A DNA stretch of 64,000 nt from an uncultured Oleispira sp. (GTDB taxonomy: Bacteria > Pseudomonadota > Gammaproteobacteria > Pseudomonadales > Oceanobacteraceae), in assembly GCA_913019965.1 (NCBI GenBank), contig CAJVZR010000006.1, positions 1-64,000 of the forward strand, read 5' to 3'. Every line of letters begins with the position of its first letter. The stretch's first letter is position 1. Below the pieces are notes generated by a model, which had not been told where the DNA came from, did not search any database, and saw only the letters and a list, made by a program, of their open reading frames with translations. Positions 8,667 to 18,303 of the stretch are shown one piece after another. The position numbers and the translations under genes are program-made.

Positions 8667-9140
8667 ATGAAAAAAGATGAACTAGAGCAAGAAGTTTTAA
8701 CCTTATTGAACTCCCAATCTCATGGCATGTTATCAACCTTCGCCGATTGCGATAGTGAAGATAAAGCGGCGGGCTTTCCGTTTGGTTCTATGGTGCGCTT
8801 TATTGTAGGTGAAAGCCGTGAGAATAATGCGTTGCCTATCTTATTGCTCAGCCGTATTGCCGAGCACAGTAAACATATAGCTCAGCAGAATAAGGTGTCG
8901 TTATTAGTCTCGGCCGATATTGGCGATGATATGCAGCAAACGGCGCGCTTGACCCTGTTGGGTGAAATGGAAAAAGTGCATGCTGACGATCCGTCGATAC
9001 AGCAAGATGGGGAGAAATACTTTCAACAATTCCCAGAAGCGCGTGAATATTTTCAGTTATTAGACTTTGATTTCTATCGTTTAAAGATAACAAAGAGGCG
9101 CTATGTTGCGGGTTTTGGTCGTGCTCATTGGTTAAAGTGA
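8667..9140 (+). CDS. Pyridoxamine 5'-phosphate oxidase-like / HugZ-type protein
   Basis: 157-residue split-barrel protein of the PNPOx-like/HugZ group, whose members bind FMN or haem. Visible features are QSHGMLSTF near the N-terminus, PFGSMVRFIV, LLLSRIAEHSKHIAQQNKVSLLV, and TLLGEMEKV, followed by a C-terminal FYRLKITKRRYVAGFGRAHWL that is typical of the family. It starts three bases after the LysR stop with an ATG and probably shares its mRNA. It lacks the extra C-terminal domain (about 80 residues) of full HugZ proteins, so I call it only PNPOx-like. Role in haem use or redox chemistry is a guess. Confidence 0.82.
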   Translation: MKKDELEQEVLTLLNSQSHGMLSTFADCDSEDKAAGFPFGSMVRFIVGESRENNALPILLLSRIAEHSKHIAQQNKVSLLVSADIGDDMQQTARLTLLGEMEKVHADDPSIQQDGEKYFQQFPEAREYFQLLDFDFYRLKITKRRYVAGFGRAHWLK

Positions 9141-9150
9141 AGGGGGTGTT

Positions 9151-11523
9151 CTATGGCTCAGTCACTGTGACATTTAAAGGAATCGTGATTGTGATTTCTA
9201 AGCCTTGAATTCCATCGTCAATACTTTTCACTGAGATATTACCATTCAAAACTTCACCGACTAGGTTATAAACAAAATACATACCTAGACCCAGCTTCTT
9301 TTTCTGCCCTCTAGACTTAGTAAAAAATGGGAGAAACAAATCTTGGCAATCAGCAGCATCTAAGCCACTACCGTTATCTCGATAAATCAATAAAGCGTGT
9401 TTCTCTCGGCGTTGGAAGCGGACATCAATTTCTAATGTGTTTTTTATGGCCAGAGCAGAATTATGTTCGATGCTGTTCTCACATAATTGATTGAGTACTT
9501 CTAATAAAGCAGCGGGATAAGACTCAATTAATAGACTAGCTTGCGGGACGTATTGTATATGGTGTTTAAATTCATGTTCATCTGCCCATTGTGCTAGTAG
9601 CTCATGACTATCGAAGGGAATTACTTGGTAATCACTTTTCTGCACAGCGACACCTTTAAAGGATTTTGTCAGTTCCGATAGGCGTGAAGATGAGGTATTG
9701 ATACTCGCTAGAGCTTCCGCTTGCTGGCTTAAATTATCGATTAGGTTTTGTTTATTAAGGGTATTATTAGCAAGTTGATTGACGCTTTCTTCGACCAGAG
9801 CATTTAAATAAGATTCTGATAATCTAATATTCCCTATGGGTGTATTCATTTCATGGGATACCCCCATAACCATTTGCTTTAGGGAATACATACGTTGCTC
9901 TTGGTCATACTTTTCTCGTTTCTGGCGCTCTATTTTATCGCTAATATCTAATAATGAGCCATGCCATTCAGTGATGCCATCTTCGGTAACCTTATTCATG
10001 GTCAGAGAGATATAAAGGCCATTTTGATCTTTTGTGATCAAGGGCAAGACAAATGCCGTGATAATACTTTCATTGTTAACTTCTATTAAAAATCTATCTT
10101 TAATTGCGCCTTCTTTTAAAACATCAAATAATGGTATATGGCTATTAATTAACTCGACTTCTGATTCGCGAGCGATTATTTTTCTGAACGATGGGTTGGA
10201 TTTAATAATCGTAAAATTCTGATCTAATTTAAATTGACCTGATATGGAGGTCTGATAAAGCCCCTCATAAAGTTGTAAGTTATTGATCGATTGATTTTGT
10301 ACTTTCAGCAGTTCATGTTTGTTTAAAATTTTATCTTCTTGTAATTCTTGTATGCGATAACCAAGGGCTAGAGATAGCAGCACGACTTCAAAAAATGAGC
10401 CAATTTGATAGCCGTATAATGTGAGAAAGTTACTCGGTAATAATGAGAAATTACGGAGTCCCGCCATTAGAATACCGATTAAGAAGATTCCCCAAGCTAG
10501 GGTGAATAAACGTGCAGACTTCTGCCCTTTGAAGCTATAAATTATACCGACCGAAAGTGCTGAGATCGGCATGATAATAGTGAGTACATTGATGTATTTG
10601 ATTATGGTCGCGTAGGGTAACCATAGGCTAAGTATCATTGTCCCAAGAATTAGAAGTCGTAATAAGGTTAGCCAATAATAGCTATAACCCTTACTGGGGG
10701 ATAAACCCAGAAATGAGATAACAAAGGTAAGCGCGATGGCAGGGCTTAAGCTTAATGTGATCGGAAGTAAGTGGCGATTAAGTTCGGGCCAGTTAGGCCA
10801 GAGGTATTGAAATCCTGAGCCTTCATACGACAGCAAAAATACTAAGTAGCTGGTGACATAAATACTATAAATTAAATAACTCTTTGTTCTGGCAGTGACA
10901 TAGATAAAGAGGTTATAAAATATCATGACCGCAAGCATGCCATATAAGCCCCCTCTTAAAAGGGCGTTCAGCGCGAGGTAATCGTCAAGGTTGTGTTCAT
11001 CAATGAGGCTGGCGGGTAGTTGATAGGAACCACCTGTTACCATATGGATGAATAAATAGTTCTCGCCGACTTTGAGGGGTAATTCAAGGATAAAATTGGG
11101 GTTGTTTTTGTCTCTTTGATCAAAGGTTAATAAATCGCCCGTACGGAGGATTTTGCATTGTTCATCAATACGAGTGATGTGTTCATTCTCACACAGGTAA
11201 AGTGTTAGGTAATCAATTGCAGGGTAGACGAGCTTGAAGTACCAGCGGGTTTTTTCCACTGCTTCACCCAAGAGTACTGACGTTTTAAACCAATAGTTTT
11301 TTTGACTATATGCGAAATTAGAATTGCCTTGATCGAAGTACTGCCATTGATCACTGTGTTGAACAGTCTCTAATGTCTCGTCAATATCCGCGGTTAGATA
11401 TTGGGTTGTTAAATTTAACGGGTATTCACCGAGCTGATTCAGATGATTCTGAGCTGTATTGCCAGCATAACTGGGAGCTGAAACAATCAGCAATAAAAGC
11501 GATAAGAGAATCCAGTGTCGCAT
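9151..11523 (-). CDS. 7TMR-DISM sensor histidine kinase
   Basis: Inner-membrane sensor kinase of 790 residues. Order: signal peptide (about 1-21), periplasmic DISM extracellular domain (about 30-180), seven-transmembrane DISM block (about 185-390), a short coiled-coil linker, a PAS-like domain (about 410-530), the histidine phospho-acceptor domain with H-box GVSHEMNTPIGN, and an ATPase domain with N-box (NQLCENSIEH), DNGSGLD and GLGMYFVY. There is no receiver domain, and no response-regulator gene lies nearby, so its partner is elsewhere. The track begins at a TTG; the adjacent ATG at 11523 is the better start. DISM sensors are thought to bind carbohydrates or small ligands; the ligand here is unknown. 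Confidence 0.9.
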   Translation of the reverse strand: MRHWILLSLLLLIVSAPSYAGNTAQNHLNQLGEYPLNLTTQYLTADIDETLETVQHSDQWQYFDQGNSNFAYSQKNYWFKTSVLLGEAVEKTRWYFKLVYPAIDYLTLYLCENEHITRIDEQCKILRTGDLLTFDQRDKNNPNFILELPLKVGENYLFIHMVTGGSYQLPASLIDEHNLDDYLALNALLRGGLYGMLAVMIFYNLFIYVTARTKSYLIYSIYVTSYLVFLLSYEGSGFQYLWPNWPELNRHLLPITLSLSPAIALTFVISFLGLSPSKGYSYYWLTLLRLLILGTMILSLWLPYATIIKYINVLTIIMPISALSVGIIYSFKGQKSARLFTLAWGIFLIGILMAGLRNFSLLPSNFLTLYGYQIGSFFEVVLLSLALGYRIQELQEDKILNKHELLKVQNQSINNLQLYEGLYQTSISGQFKLDQNFTIIKSNPSFRKIIARESEVELINSHIPLFDVLKEGAIKDRFLIEVNNESIITAFVLPLITKDQNGLYISLTMNKVTEDGITEWHGSLLDISDKIERQKREKYDQEQRMYSLKQMVMGVSHEMNTPIGNIRLSESYLNALVEESVNQLANNTLNKQNLIDNLSQQAEALASINTSSSRLSELTKSFKGVAVQKSDYQVIPFDSHELLAQWADEHEFKHHIQYVPQASLLIESYPAALLEVLNQLCENSIEHNSALAIKNTLEIDVRFQRREKHALLIYRDNGSGLDAADCQDLFLPFFTKSRGQKKKLGLGMYFVYNLVGEVLNGNISVKSIDDGIQGLEITITIPLNVTVTEP

Positions 11524-11596
11524 CAAGAACTCGAAGGTAAACAGGTACTATAAGAATAGCACTCTCTGATCGCTCTGCTAGACGGGTGATGGCTAT

Positions 11597-12187
11597 TTAA
11601 AAAGACTCACTTAGAATCACTTGCTCTGCTTTCTTGCGCTCTTGCCACCGCAGCATTTCTAGTTCTGGTTGATCGTAGAATTTGTCGACCTTGCCAACAC
11701 AAAGATAAGCAACCAGCTCTCTATCTTGGGGAGCGTTTAAAAGAGACTTCACTTTCTCAGGGTCGAGAATGCTCACCCAGCCAATTCCGATATTCAGCGA
11801 GCGGGCTTTTAGCCACATATTCTGCACCGCACAGACGACGCTGTACTTACCCATTTCAGGCATGCTGGTTTGGCCTAATACTGGTCCTTTTTGCGGGTTA
11901 TAAAATACTGCGATATTGAGCGGGGTTTCGATGATGCCTTCTAGTTTTAGCTGCTCATATTGTTCTAGCTTACCCGCTTCAAACTTTCCTTGCTGAAACA
12001 ACTGCTTCGCTTTCTCATTCTCTGCAAAGAAGCTGTGGGCTATTTGCTGGCGTTTTTCTGGGCTGGTGACTGTGATGAATTCCCAAGGTTGAGAAAAACC
12101 AACCGAAGGGGCGGCTAACGCGGCGGCAAAGATCTGATCGAGTTCTTCTTGCAACAGTGGGTCAGGAAGAAAGCGGTTACCACGCAC
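11597..12187 (-). CDS. Nitroreductase-fold protein, BluB-like (5,6-dimethylbenzimidazole synthase type); true N-terminus uncertain
   Basis: Flavin-dependent nitroreductase-fold protein closest in pattern to BluB, which cleaves FMN to the lower ligand of vitamin B12. Motifs: RGNRFLPDPLLQEELDQIFAAALAAPSVGFSQPWEF and IGIGWVSILDP. The given start (GTG 12187) falls inside the conserved RRDVRGNRF motif, so real coding sequence must extend upstream. The frame stays open to 12293 and translates there to a plausible family N-terminus (FTAAESNLLDQILLSRRDV) but contains no ATG, GTG or TTG. Start is therefore a rare codon (ATC, ATT or CTG), or the start has been lost. No other cobalamin gene is in the window. 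Confidence 0.8.
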   Translation of the reverse strand: MRGNRFLPDPLLQEELDQIFAAALAAPSVGFSQPWEFITVTSPEKRQQIAHSFFAENEKAKQLFQQGKFEAGKLEQYEQLKLEGIIETPLNIAVFYNPQKGPVLGQTSMPEMGKYSVVCAVQNMWLKARSLNIGIGWVSILDPEKVKSLLNAPQDRELVAYLCVGKVDKFYDQPELEMLRWQERKKAEQVILSESF

Positions 12188-12284
12188 ATCACGGCGAGAT
12201 AGAAGTATTTGATCTAACAGGTTGGATTCTGCTGCAGTAAACTGGCGGTTTGTGATAGCTCTAACCCTGGAGTGAAAAGAATTA

Positions 12285-12298
12285 ATGACCTAGGTCAT
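12285..12298. promoter_or_regulatory. Perfect 14-bp palindrome, possible operator
   Basis: ATGACCTAGGTCAT is its own reverse complement. It lies in the divergent region between the BluB-like gene and the HDOD gene, just upstream of the open extension of the former. A dimeric repressor site is plausible, but nothing identifies the protein. Confidence 0.35.
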
Positions 12299-12409
12299 AA
12301 GCACTAGTTAAATGGCTAATCATTATAATTCTATCTGCGAAATTCTGCACTCTATCCCTTTGCTTGAGCTAGCCTTATTAGATATTCATTTAATAAGTTA
12401 GCGATACCC

Positions 12410-13261
12410 ATGATTAGCATTACCCAAGGCGTCATCGATCATGTGTCTGAAGGTTTTAGCATTCCTTCTATGCCAGACATTCTGATTAAGGTACAGAAAA
12501 TCTGTGCGGATCCCGATGGAGAGATTGCGGATCTAGCGACGCTCATTGCCACGGATATTGGGCTGTCATCGGCCATATTGAAAACCATTAACTCTCCCTT
12601 ATATGGCATGAATCGGGCAATTAGTGATATCGGCCAAGCGGTGATGCTACTGGGAATGGGCTCAGTCTCGACCCTGATTGCTGGAATTCTAATTAAGCAA
12701 AGCTTTAAAGGTGAGGCGGCGATCCGCTTCGAGCGCTTATGGGATAATGCGACCTTAGTGGCGGAGACCATGGTATTTATAGGGCAAAATATTGATAACA
12801 AAATCCCCCCCGGAAAATTTATATACCGCAGGGTTATTCCATGATTGTGGTATTGCGGCAATGAGCATGCGTTATACCGATACCTATTTAGAAACCTTAT
12901 TATTGGCGAATGAGGACCATTCTAAAACTCAAGCAGAGCATGAGAATGAGCTACATAATTGCAATCATGCCATTGTCGGTTATTTCATCGCCTCTGGCTG
13001 GAAGTTACCGCGAGATATTTGCCAAGTGATATTGAATCACCATGAAGAAGACTTTTTAGCCCGCAATAAGAACCATATGGAAAATTTGGTTTTTGCTACG
13101 CTAAAAATTGCTGACAATATGGTGAGCAGCCTTAAACGTCGCAGAACATTCAAGGCTGGGACGACATTAAAGAAGATTGTTTCGTTCAAGTTGGGATGGA
13201 CGAAGATCAGTACCATGATCTGAGTGAAGACTTAGAAGAACTTTGGCAGCAAAAGGAATAG
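12410..13261 (+). pseudogene. HDOD-domain signalling protein, interrupted by two compensating frameshifts
   Basis: Two track ORFs (12410-12844 and 12792-13223) plus a third in-frame tail make one HDOD protein of about 283 residues. Frame 1 gives FSIPSMPDILIKVQKI and LSSAILKTINSPLYGM, the usual HDOD start. It breaks at a run of seven C at 12805-12811; with six C it would continue as IPPENLYTAGLFHDCG, which is frame 2. Frame 2 runs through NHHEEDFLARN and LKIADNMVSSLKRR, then breaks near 13143. The original frame resumes as NIQGWDDIKEDCFVQVG and ends QQKE-stop at 13261. The net shift is zero. It may be a pseudogene, a phase-variable gene or assembly error in a homopolymer. HDOD proteins are degenerate HD-domain signalling modules. 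Confidence 0.8.
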
Positions 13262-13279
13262 TTAAGTGGAGTCGAATCG

Positions 13280-14158
13280 TTAATTCCGCTTAAACCATGC
13301 TTGCACGCTAGACCAGCGGTTGATCAGTAGTGCTGCAAAGATCAGGCTACAGCCGATCAACTGTAAGTTAGACATCCTTTCATTGAACCAGGCCGCTGCG
13401 ATGAGTGCGGTCCAGATCGGTTCTAAAATCATAATCACAGCGGCGTGGCTCGGGGTCGTTAACCCTTGGGCGTAAGTCTGTAGCAAAAAGCGCGCTGCGG
13501 TTCCGATGAGAGCGCTTAAGACCAGCCATTGCAACATAGAGCTTGTAGCTGCTTCAGGCCAAGTTTCTGTGGCCGCTGAAATGATAATTCCCATGATACC
13601 AACAAAGGATAAGGAGATGGCGGTCAATGCCGCCGCTGACATGCGAGCTGCTGCACGACCATTAAGAATGAAGGTGAGGGATAATAGAACCGCAGCACCT
13701 AAGAAAAATAATTGGCTAGCTTCCGGGTGAAAGCCATTTTCTAATCCTAATAAAGCTAAGCCGAAGAAGGATATCGGTAAGGCGATCCAGTTACTCTTTT
13801 CGACTTTCGCTTTAAAGATAAAATAACTGATGGGGGCGACTAGGATGGAAGCAATGCTAGTAATGAAAGCGCCTTCCCCTAAGTTTTTCGCATGAAAAAG
13901 GCCAAAGATCCATAAACACATGGATAGGCCAAATAAGATGCCTACTTGAGCCGAGGCTAGCCATTGCTTGGGATTTAAACCGATTAATGAGCGTTTACTA
14001 AAAAGAGCTAAGAAAAGCCCCGCTAATAAGAACCGGCTGCCAATGAAAAGCAGGGGCGGCATTTCATTAACGGCTTCTTTAGAAAACATCCAGCTGATCG
14101 CTGCGAGTAACGTCACTATGATTAAAATGAAATCAGCTTTAAGAGCATGCTTTGCCAA
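13280..14158 (-). CDS. EamA/DMT-family membrane transporter
   Basis: 292-residue inner-membrane protein with about ten hydrophobic helices arranged as two EamA repeats, typical of drug/metabolite transporters that export amino acids, nucleosides or other small metabolites. Landmarks: N-terminal FILIIVTLLAAISWMFSKEAV, and a second-half signature with LEPIWTALIAAAWFNERM, which matches the EamA end-of-repeat motif. The start is a TTG (14158) preceded by CAGGG; no upstream ATG exists in frame. Its stop lies 18 bases from the end of the HDOD remnant, with which it converges. The substrate cannot be predicted. Confidence 0.88.
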   Translation of the reverse strand: MAKHALKADFILIIVTLLAAISWMFSKEAVNEMPPLLFIGSRFLLAGLFLALFSKRSLIGLNPKQWLASAQVGILFGLSMCLWIFGLFHAKNLGEGAFITSIASILVAPISYFIFKAKVEKSNWIALPISFFGLALLGLENGFHPEASQLFFLGAAVLLSLTFILNGRAAARMSAAALTAISLSFVGIMGIIISAATETWPEAATSSMLQWLVLSALIGTAARFLLQTYAQGLTTPSHAAVIMILEPIWTALIAAAWFNERMSNLQLIGCSLIFAALLINRWSSVQAWFKRN

Positions 14159-14273
14159 GTTAAGGCCCTGCTAGAAAATGAAAAGAAGCACGAGTACTGT
14201 GCGAAGCTGCATCATACTCTTATTTGATCATTTTAATATCAAGAAAAAGCCCTGATTATGAAACAGTGAGTTG

Positions 14274-15299
14274 TCACTTTAGACTGGCTAAATACCATGG
14301 CATTGCTTGTGCTAACCCTGCGGCAATCTGGTGGCTGGGTTGGTAGCCTAGTAGCTCAGTCGCTTTGGATATATCAGCCTGGGAATGGCGTACATCCCCC
14401 GCTCGAAAGTCACGATACTCAACCTTTAGCTCTGGGGTTTTATCATCTAGAGATTTGAGTTGGTGGTAGATAAGGTCTTTAAGCTGATTCAAACTAGTGC
14501 GAGCATTGCAGGCGACATTATAAACTTGGCTTTGGCTATCGCCCTCTGCGAGGGCGGCTAGAATATTGGCTTGGACGGCATTATCCACAAAGCAAAAATC
14601 TCGGCTGGTTTCACCATCGCCGTTTATAAACAGTGTTTCACCGGCGATTAATGCGGCGGTCCAGAGTGGGATTACTGCGGCGTAAGCTCCCTGGGGATCT
14701 TGGCGTTGACCAAAGACATTGAAATACCGTAACCCCGTTGCTTTAAAGCCGTAAGCGCTGGCAAATACCGAAGCGTAGAGCTCATTCACATATTTAGTGA
14801 CAGCATAAGGAGAGAGTGGATTACCGATGACATCTTCCACTTTGGGTAAGTCTGGGTGATCGCCATAAGTTGAACTCGATGCGGCGTAGACAAACCCTTT
14901 AATCTTGGCATCTCTTGCCGCGGTTAACATGTTGAGGTGCCCTGCGATATTCACTTCATTGGTGGTGATGGGGTCGTTTAATGATCTCGGTACAGATCCT
15001 AGCGCGGCTTGATGAAGCACGTAATCAGCCCCGTCGACCGCTTGCTTACACTCTTGAAAATTACGAATATCACCGTTTATAAAGGTGAAGTTTTGCCACT
15101 GTTGAGGGCTGACATTATTCTGAACTTCGTCGAGATTCTTTTGATAGCCGGTGGAAAAATTATCCAGACCAACCACTTTTTGGTTGAGAGATAACAGTGT
15201 TTGTAAAATATTGGAACCAATAAACCCCGCAACGCCGGTCACACACCAGTTGGATTGATGATCTTTTAACGAGTCTTTTATGTCAGAATATTTTGTCAT
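14274..15299 (-). CDS. UDP-N-acetylglucosamine 4-epimerase, WbpP/TviC type
   Basis: 341-residue extended SDR epimerase. Motifs: GVAGFIGSN (NAD loop, about residues 22-30), [15 protein letters not shown] (the WbpP/TviC-type signature after strand 2), catalytic Ser-Ser-Ser-Thr-Tyr ([10 protein letters not shown]) with YAVTK, and [14 protein letters not shown]. WbpP interconverts UDP-GlcNAc and UDP-GalNAc or their uronic acids. It is co-directional with, and 36 bp downstream of, a WbpO/TviB-type dehydrogenase, so together they should give UDP-GalNAc uronic acid (or the GlcNAc form first, depending on order). This is the left edge of the polysaccharide locus. Confidence 0.9.
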   Translation of the reverse strand: MTKYSDIKDSLKDHQSNWCVTGVAGFIGSNILQTLLSLNQKVVGLDNFSTGYQKNLDEVQNNVSPQQWQNFTFINGDIRNFQECKQAVDGADYVLHQAALGSVPRSLNDPITTNEVNIAGHLNMLTAARDAKIKGFVYAASSSTYGDHPDLPKVEDVIGNPLSPYAVTKYVNELYASVFASAYGFKATGLRYFNVFGQRQDPQGAYAAVIPLWTAALIAGETLFINGDGETSRDFCFVDNAVQANILAALAEGDSQSQVYNVACNARTSLNQLKDLIYHQLKSLDDKTPELKVEYRDFRAGDVRHSQADISKATELLGYQPSHQIAAGLAQAMPWYLASLK

Positions 15300-15335
15300 A
15301 TTAGTCTCTACATCATTTGTGGGATTAAAGAAAAT

Positions 15336-16616
15336 TTATAAGCGCCATAAGTTAATGCCTGCTGCGCGGAAATTGACGGCATTGAGCGAGGATTTTACAT
15401 CCATTAAAACAGCCCCAGGGTTGATCATGGCTTTATAGTTTTCAATCGTGAGCGCTTTATATTCTTGGTGACATACACACAATATAATGGCATCGAGGTC
15501 GACTAGGTCATTCCAATTGCACAAGCTGACCTCATAATATTTCTTAGCTTCTTCGACATCTGCCATTGGATCATGCACCAATATATCGACACCGTAGGAA
15601 CGTAACTCTTTGATCACATTACCCACTTTCGAATTACGCAAGTCAGGGCAGTTTTCTTTGAAAGTTAAGCCAAGGATACCGACTCTGGCTCTTTTGATTG
15701 GGCTACCAGCTTGAATCATTTTCTTGATCGTTCTTTCTACGATATGGGCTGGCATGGAATCGTTAATACGCCGGCCAGCGGAAATAACTTCTGGGTGATA
15801 GCCGAGCTTTTGTGCTTTATGGGTCAGGTAGTAAGGGTCGACACCAATGCAATGACCTCCCACTAAACCGGGACGAAAAGGCAGGAAGTTCCATTTGGTG
15901 CCTGCGGCCTCTAAAACATCGACGGTATCAATTCCCATGCGTTCAAAGATAACGGATAACTCATTCATCAATGAAATATTTAAATCACGTTGAGTATTTT
16001 CAATCACTTTCGCTGCTTCAGCGACTTTAATCGAGGGAGCTTTGTGTACCCCCGCAGTAACAGCGCTGGAGTAAACCTCGGCGACAATATCGAGTATCTC
16101 TGGCGTTTGGCCGGCGACGATTTTTGTAATATTGGTAAATACGTGGTCATCATCGCCAGGATTAATACGTTCCGGTGAATAACCGACAAAGAAATCTATT
16201 CCACATTTTAATTGGCTGCTTTCTTCTAAGATCGGCACACAGTCTTCTTCCGTCGCCCCCGGATAGACAGTCGATTCATAAACAACAATATCTCCGACTT
16301 TTAGCTGCGCACCAATGGTTTTTGATGCGCCAAGTAAGGGGGATAAATCGGGCTGATTAGCATCATTGATGGGGGTCGGAACCGCGATAATGTGGAAGTC
16401 TGCTTTTGAAAGGTCTTTCGGGTCAGAAGTGAATTTAATGTCAGTACTGGATAACTCTTCGGAACTGACTTCAAGAGTTTTATCTTCTAATGATTGAAGT
16501 TCTAAGATTCTTTTCCTGTTTAAATCAAAACCAATTACGGGGCTGATTTTGCCAAAAGCCACAGCAACGGGCAAGCCAACGTAGCCCAAACCGATAACGG
16601 AAATATTTCTGCTCAT
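15336..16616 (-). CDS. UDP-N-acetylhexosamine 6-dehydrogenase, WbpO/TviB type
   Basis: 426-residue UDP-sugar dehydrogenase, which oxidises UDP-HexNAc to the uronic acid with two NAD. Motifs: N-terminal VIGLGYVGLPVAVAFG, VPTPI, YESTVYPGATEEDCVP, NTQRDLNISLMNEL, and the catalytic-Cys loop GLVGGHCIGVDPYYL. The wording matches the VipA/TviB-WbpO branch rather than UDP-glucose dehydrogenase. It is the first gene of a two-gene leftward unit with the WbpP-type epimerase, and is divergent from the exopolysaccharide operon across 253 bp. The product is probably a substrate for the amidotransferase encoded at 32.9-34.8 kb (inference). Confidence 0.92.
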   Translation of the reverse strand: MSRNISVIGLGYVGLPVAVAFGKISPVIGFDLNRKRILELQSLEDKTLEVSSEELSSTDIKFTSDPKDLSKADFHIIAVPTPINDANQPDLSPLLGASKTIGAQLKVGDIVVYESTVYPGATEEDCVPILEESSQLKCGIDFFVGYSPERINPGDDDHVFTNITKIVAGQTPEILDIVAEVYSSAVTAGVHKAPSIKVAEAAKVIENTQRDLNISLMNELSVIFERMGIDTVDVLEAAGTKWNFLPFRPGLVGGHCIGVDPYYLTHKAQKLGYHPEVISAGRRINDSMPAHIVERTIKKMIQAGSPIKRARVGILGLTFKENCPDLRNSKVGNVIKELRSYGVDILVHDPMADVEEAKKYYEVSLCNWNDLVDLDAIILCVCHQEYKALTIENYKAMINPGAVLMDVKSSLNAVNFRAAGINLWRL

Positions 16617-16869
16617 AATCTTCCATTCCTAGATACGCGATAGAAACTCTATTGAGCATAGTCAGGCTTAAGGACTTTTTAATATAACATTTTGGAATTT
16701 TAATAATATTAATGGACAGAAGTAGAATATTAAATATTCATAATTTTTTATCAGGATGAAAATCAAATAAAAGTTGGCGGCGAAAATACACAAACCAATT
16801 TTGACTGCTAATATTTATTACTACTGAACGTGCGATAATTTTATGAAGAGTAATTATTGGGAGGTTGTA

Positions 16870-18303
16870 GTGGCTACGGTAAGAATATTCAATAACTACC
16901 TTAGAATTCCCCTAGCGGCTTTTGAGATTATGATCTTCGCAGCGTCGATATATGCTGCTACCTATATCGCAAGCTGGGTTAGTTTAGAGCAAGTCAAACA
17001 AGAATCTGAAATTCTGATTCCGTCTTTACTCCCAAATCTATCGCTTATATCGTTATGCTATTCAATCATTATGATGTTATCAATGGTTGCATTGGGTCAC
17101 TATAAGAGTCATCAATATTTACCTACTGGCATACTAACCGGCACCCTACTTAGAGTCTTCATTTCTCTTCTTTTAGGATCGTTAGCGTGTATCTTACTTT
17201 CTATTATTTTCCCCCAATTACAGATAGAGCGAAGAATTCACTCTATCGCTATTGCTCTTTCATTTATGGGCATTATGTTCATCAGATTGCTGTTTTTACA
17301 GACGATTGAAACCAAACTGATCAAGAGAAATATTCTGGTGATTGGTGCAGGTAAGCGAGCCAATAAACTGATCCATGAAACGGGTGGACCTCAAGATGGT
17401 ATTAACTATCAAATTGTTGGCTATTTAGACTTTCAAGATGAAGATATCAAAGTCCCTAGAGATAAGGTTTTATTCAATCATGAAGTCGAACTTCCTCAAT
17501 ATGTATTAACCCATAGAATAGATGAAATTATATTAGCGATAGAAGATAGGCGAAAAACTTATCCCGCGGAAGAGTTACTAAAATGTAAGTTTGAAGGGGT
17601 TAGGATCAGTGATCCTGTAAGTTTTTTGGAGCGCGAACAAGGGAAAGTAAATCTTGAAATGATGCATGGCGATTGGATGATTTATTGCAATGGTTTTAAT
17701 CGCAATGATTTAAAAAGTTTACTGGCCCGGGGTTTCGATATTTTAACCAGTTTGATTATTCTTATCGTAATGTTTCCGGTGATGGCATTAGCAGCCTTTA
17801 TTATTTCTGCTGAATCAGGTTTTGGGCAGCCTATATTCTATCGTCAAACCCGAGTCGGCCTTGATGGAGAAGAATTCACCCTGTTTAAATTCAGAAGTAT
17901 GAAAGTGGATGCTGAAAGTGATGGCAAAGCAGTATGGGCAAAAGAGCATGATAATCGTATTACTTTTGCGGGTCATTTTATGCGTAAGACCCGTATTGAT
18001 GAACTACCCCAAATATTGAATATTCTACGGGGTGATATGCGCTTAGTTGGCCCGCGTCCGGAAAGACCAGAATTTGTTAAAGAGTTAGAAGCCAGCATTC
18101 CTCATTACAAGAAAAGACATACGGTAAAACCAGGCTTAGCAGGCTGGGCACAACTAAAGTACCCCTATGGTGCTACGGTAAAAGATGCGTACGAGAAATT
18201 GCAATATGACCTTTATTACGTAAAAAATAATAATATATTTTTGGATTTTTTTATTCTCTTGCAAACCATAGAGGTCGTTATTATGGGAAATGGTGCTAGA
18301 TGA
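16870..18303 (+). CDS. Initiating sugar-phosphate transferase, XrtA/PEP-CTERM EPS type
   Basis: 477-residue polyprenyl-phosphate hexose-1-phosphate transferase that starts each repeat unit on undecaprenyl phosphate in the inner membrane. Four or five N-terminal helices, a Rossmann-like middle (NILVIGAGKRANKLI), then the catalytic bacterial sugar-transferase domain: FYRQTRVGLDGEEFTLFKFRSM, RIDELPQILNILRGDM, LVGPRPERP, KPGLAGWAQLKYPYG. The track start (16843) is replaced by GTG 16870, which is five bases after a strong GGGAGG and gives MATVRIFNNYLRIP, the start typical of the TIGR03013-type family of XrtA-associated EPS clusters. First gene of the rightward operon. Confidence 0.92.
   Translation: MATVRIFNNYLRIPLAAFEIMIFAASIYAATYIASWVSLEQVKQESEILIPSLLPNLSLISLCYSIIMMLSMVALGHYKSHQYLPTGILTGTLLRVFISLLLGSLACILLSIIFPQLQIERRIHSIAIALSFMGIMFIRLLFLQTIETKLIKRNILVIGAGKRANKLIHETGGPQDGINYQIVGYLDFQDEDIKVPRDKVLFNHEVELPQYVLTHRIDEIILAIEDRRKTYPAEELLKCKFEGVRISDPVSFLEREQGKVNLEMMHGDWMIYCNGFNRNDLKSLLARGFDILTSLIILIVMFPVMALAAFIISAESGFGQPIFYRQTRVGLDGEEFTLFKFRSMKVDAESDGKAVWAKEHDNRITFAGHFMRKTRIDELPQILNILRGDMRLVGPRPERPEFVKELEASIPHYKKRHTVKPGLAGWAQLKYPYGATVKDAYEKLQYDLYYVKNNNIFLDFFILLQTIEVVIMGNGAR

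Noticed and set aside
12439-12861. 140-residue minus-strand ORF opposite the HDOD gene
   Set aside because: It mirrors the coding frame of a clear HDOD domain and has no recognisable domain or ribosome-binding site.
16617-16869. JUMPstart/ops (RfaH) element upstream of the EPS operon
   Set aside because: No GGCGGTAGC-type ops sequence is present; GTTGGCGGCG near 16775 does not match.
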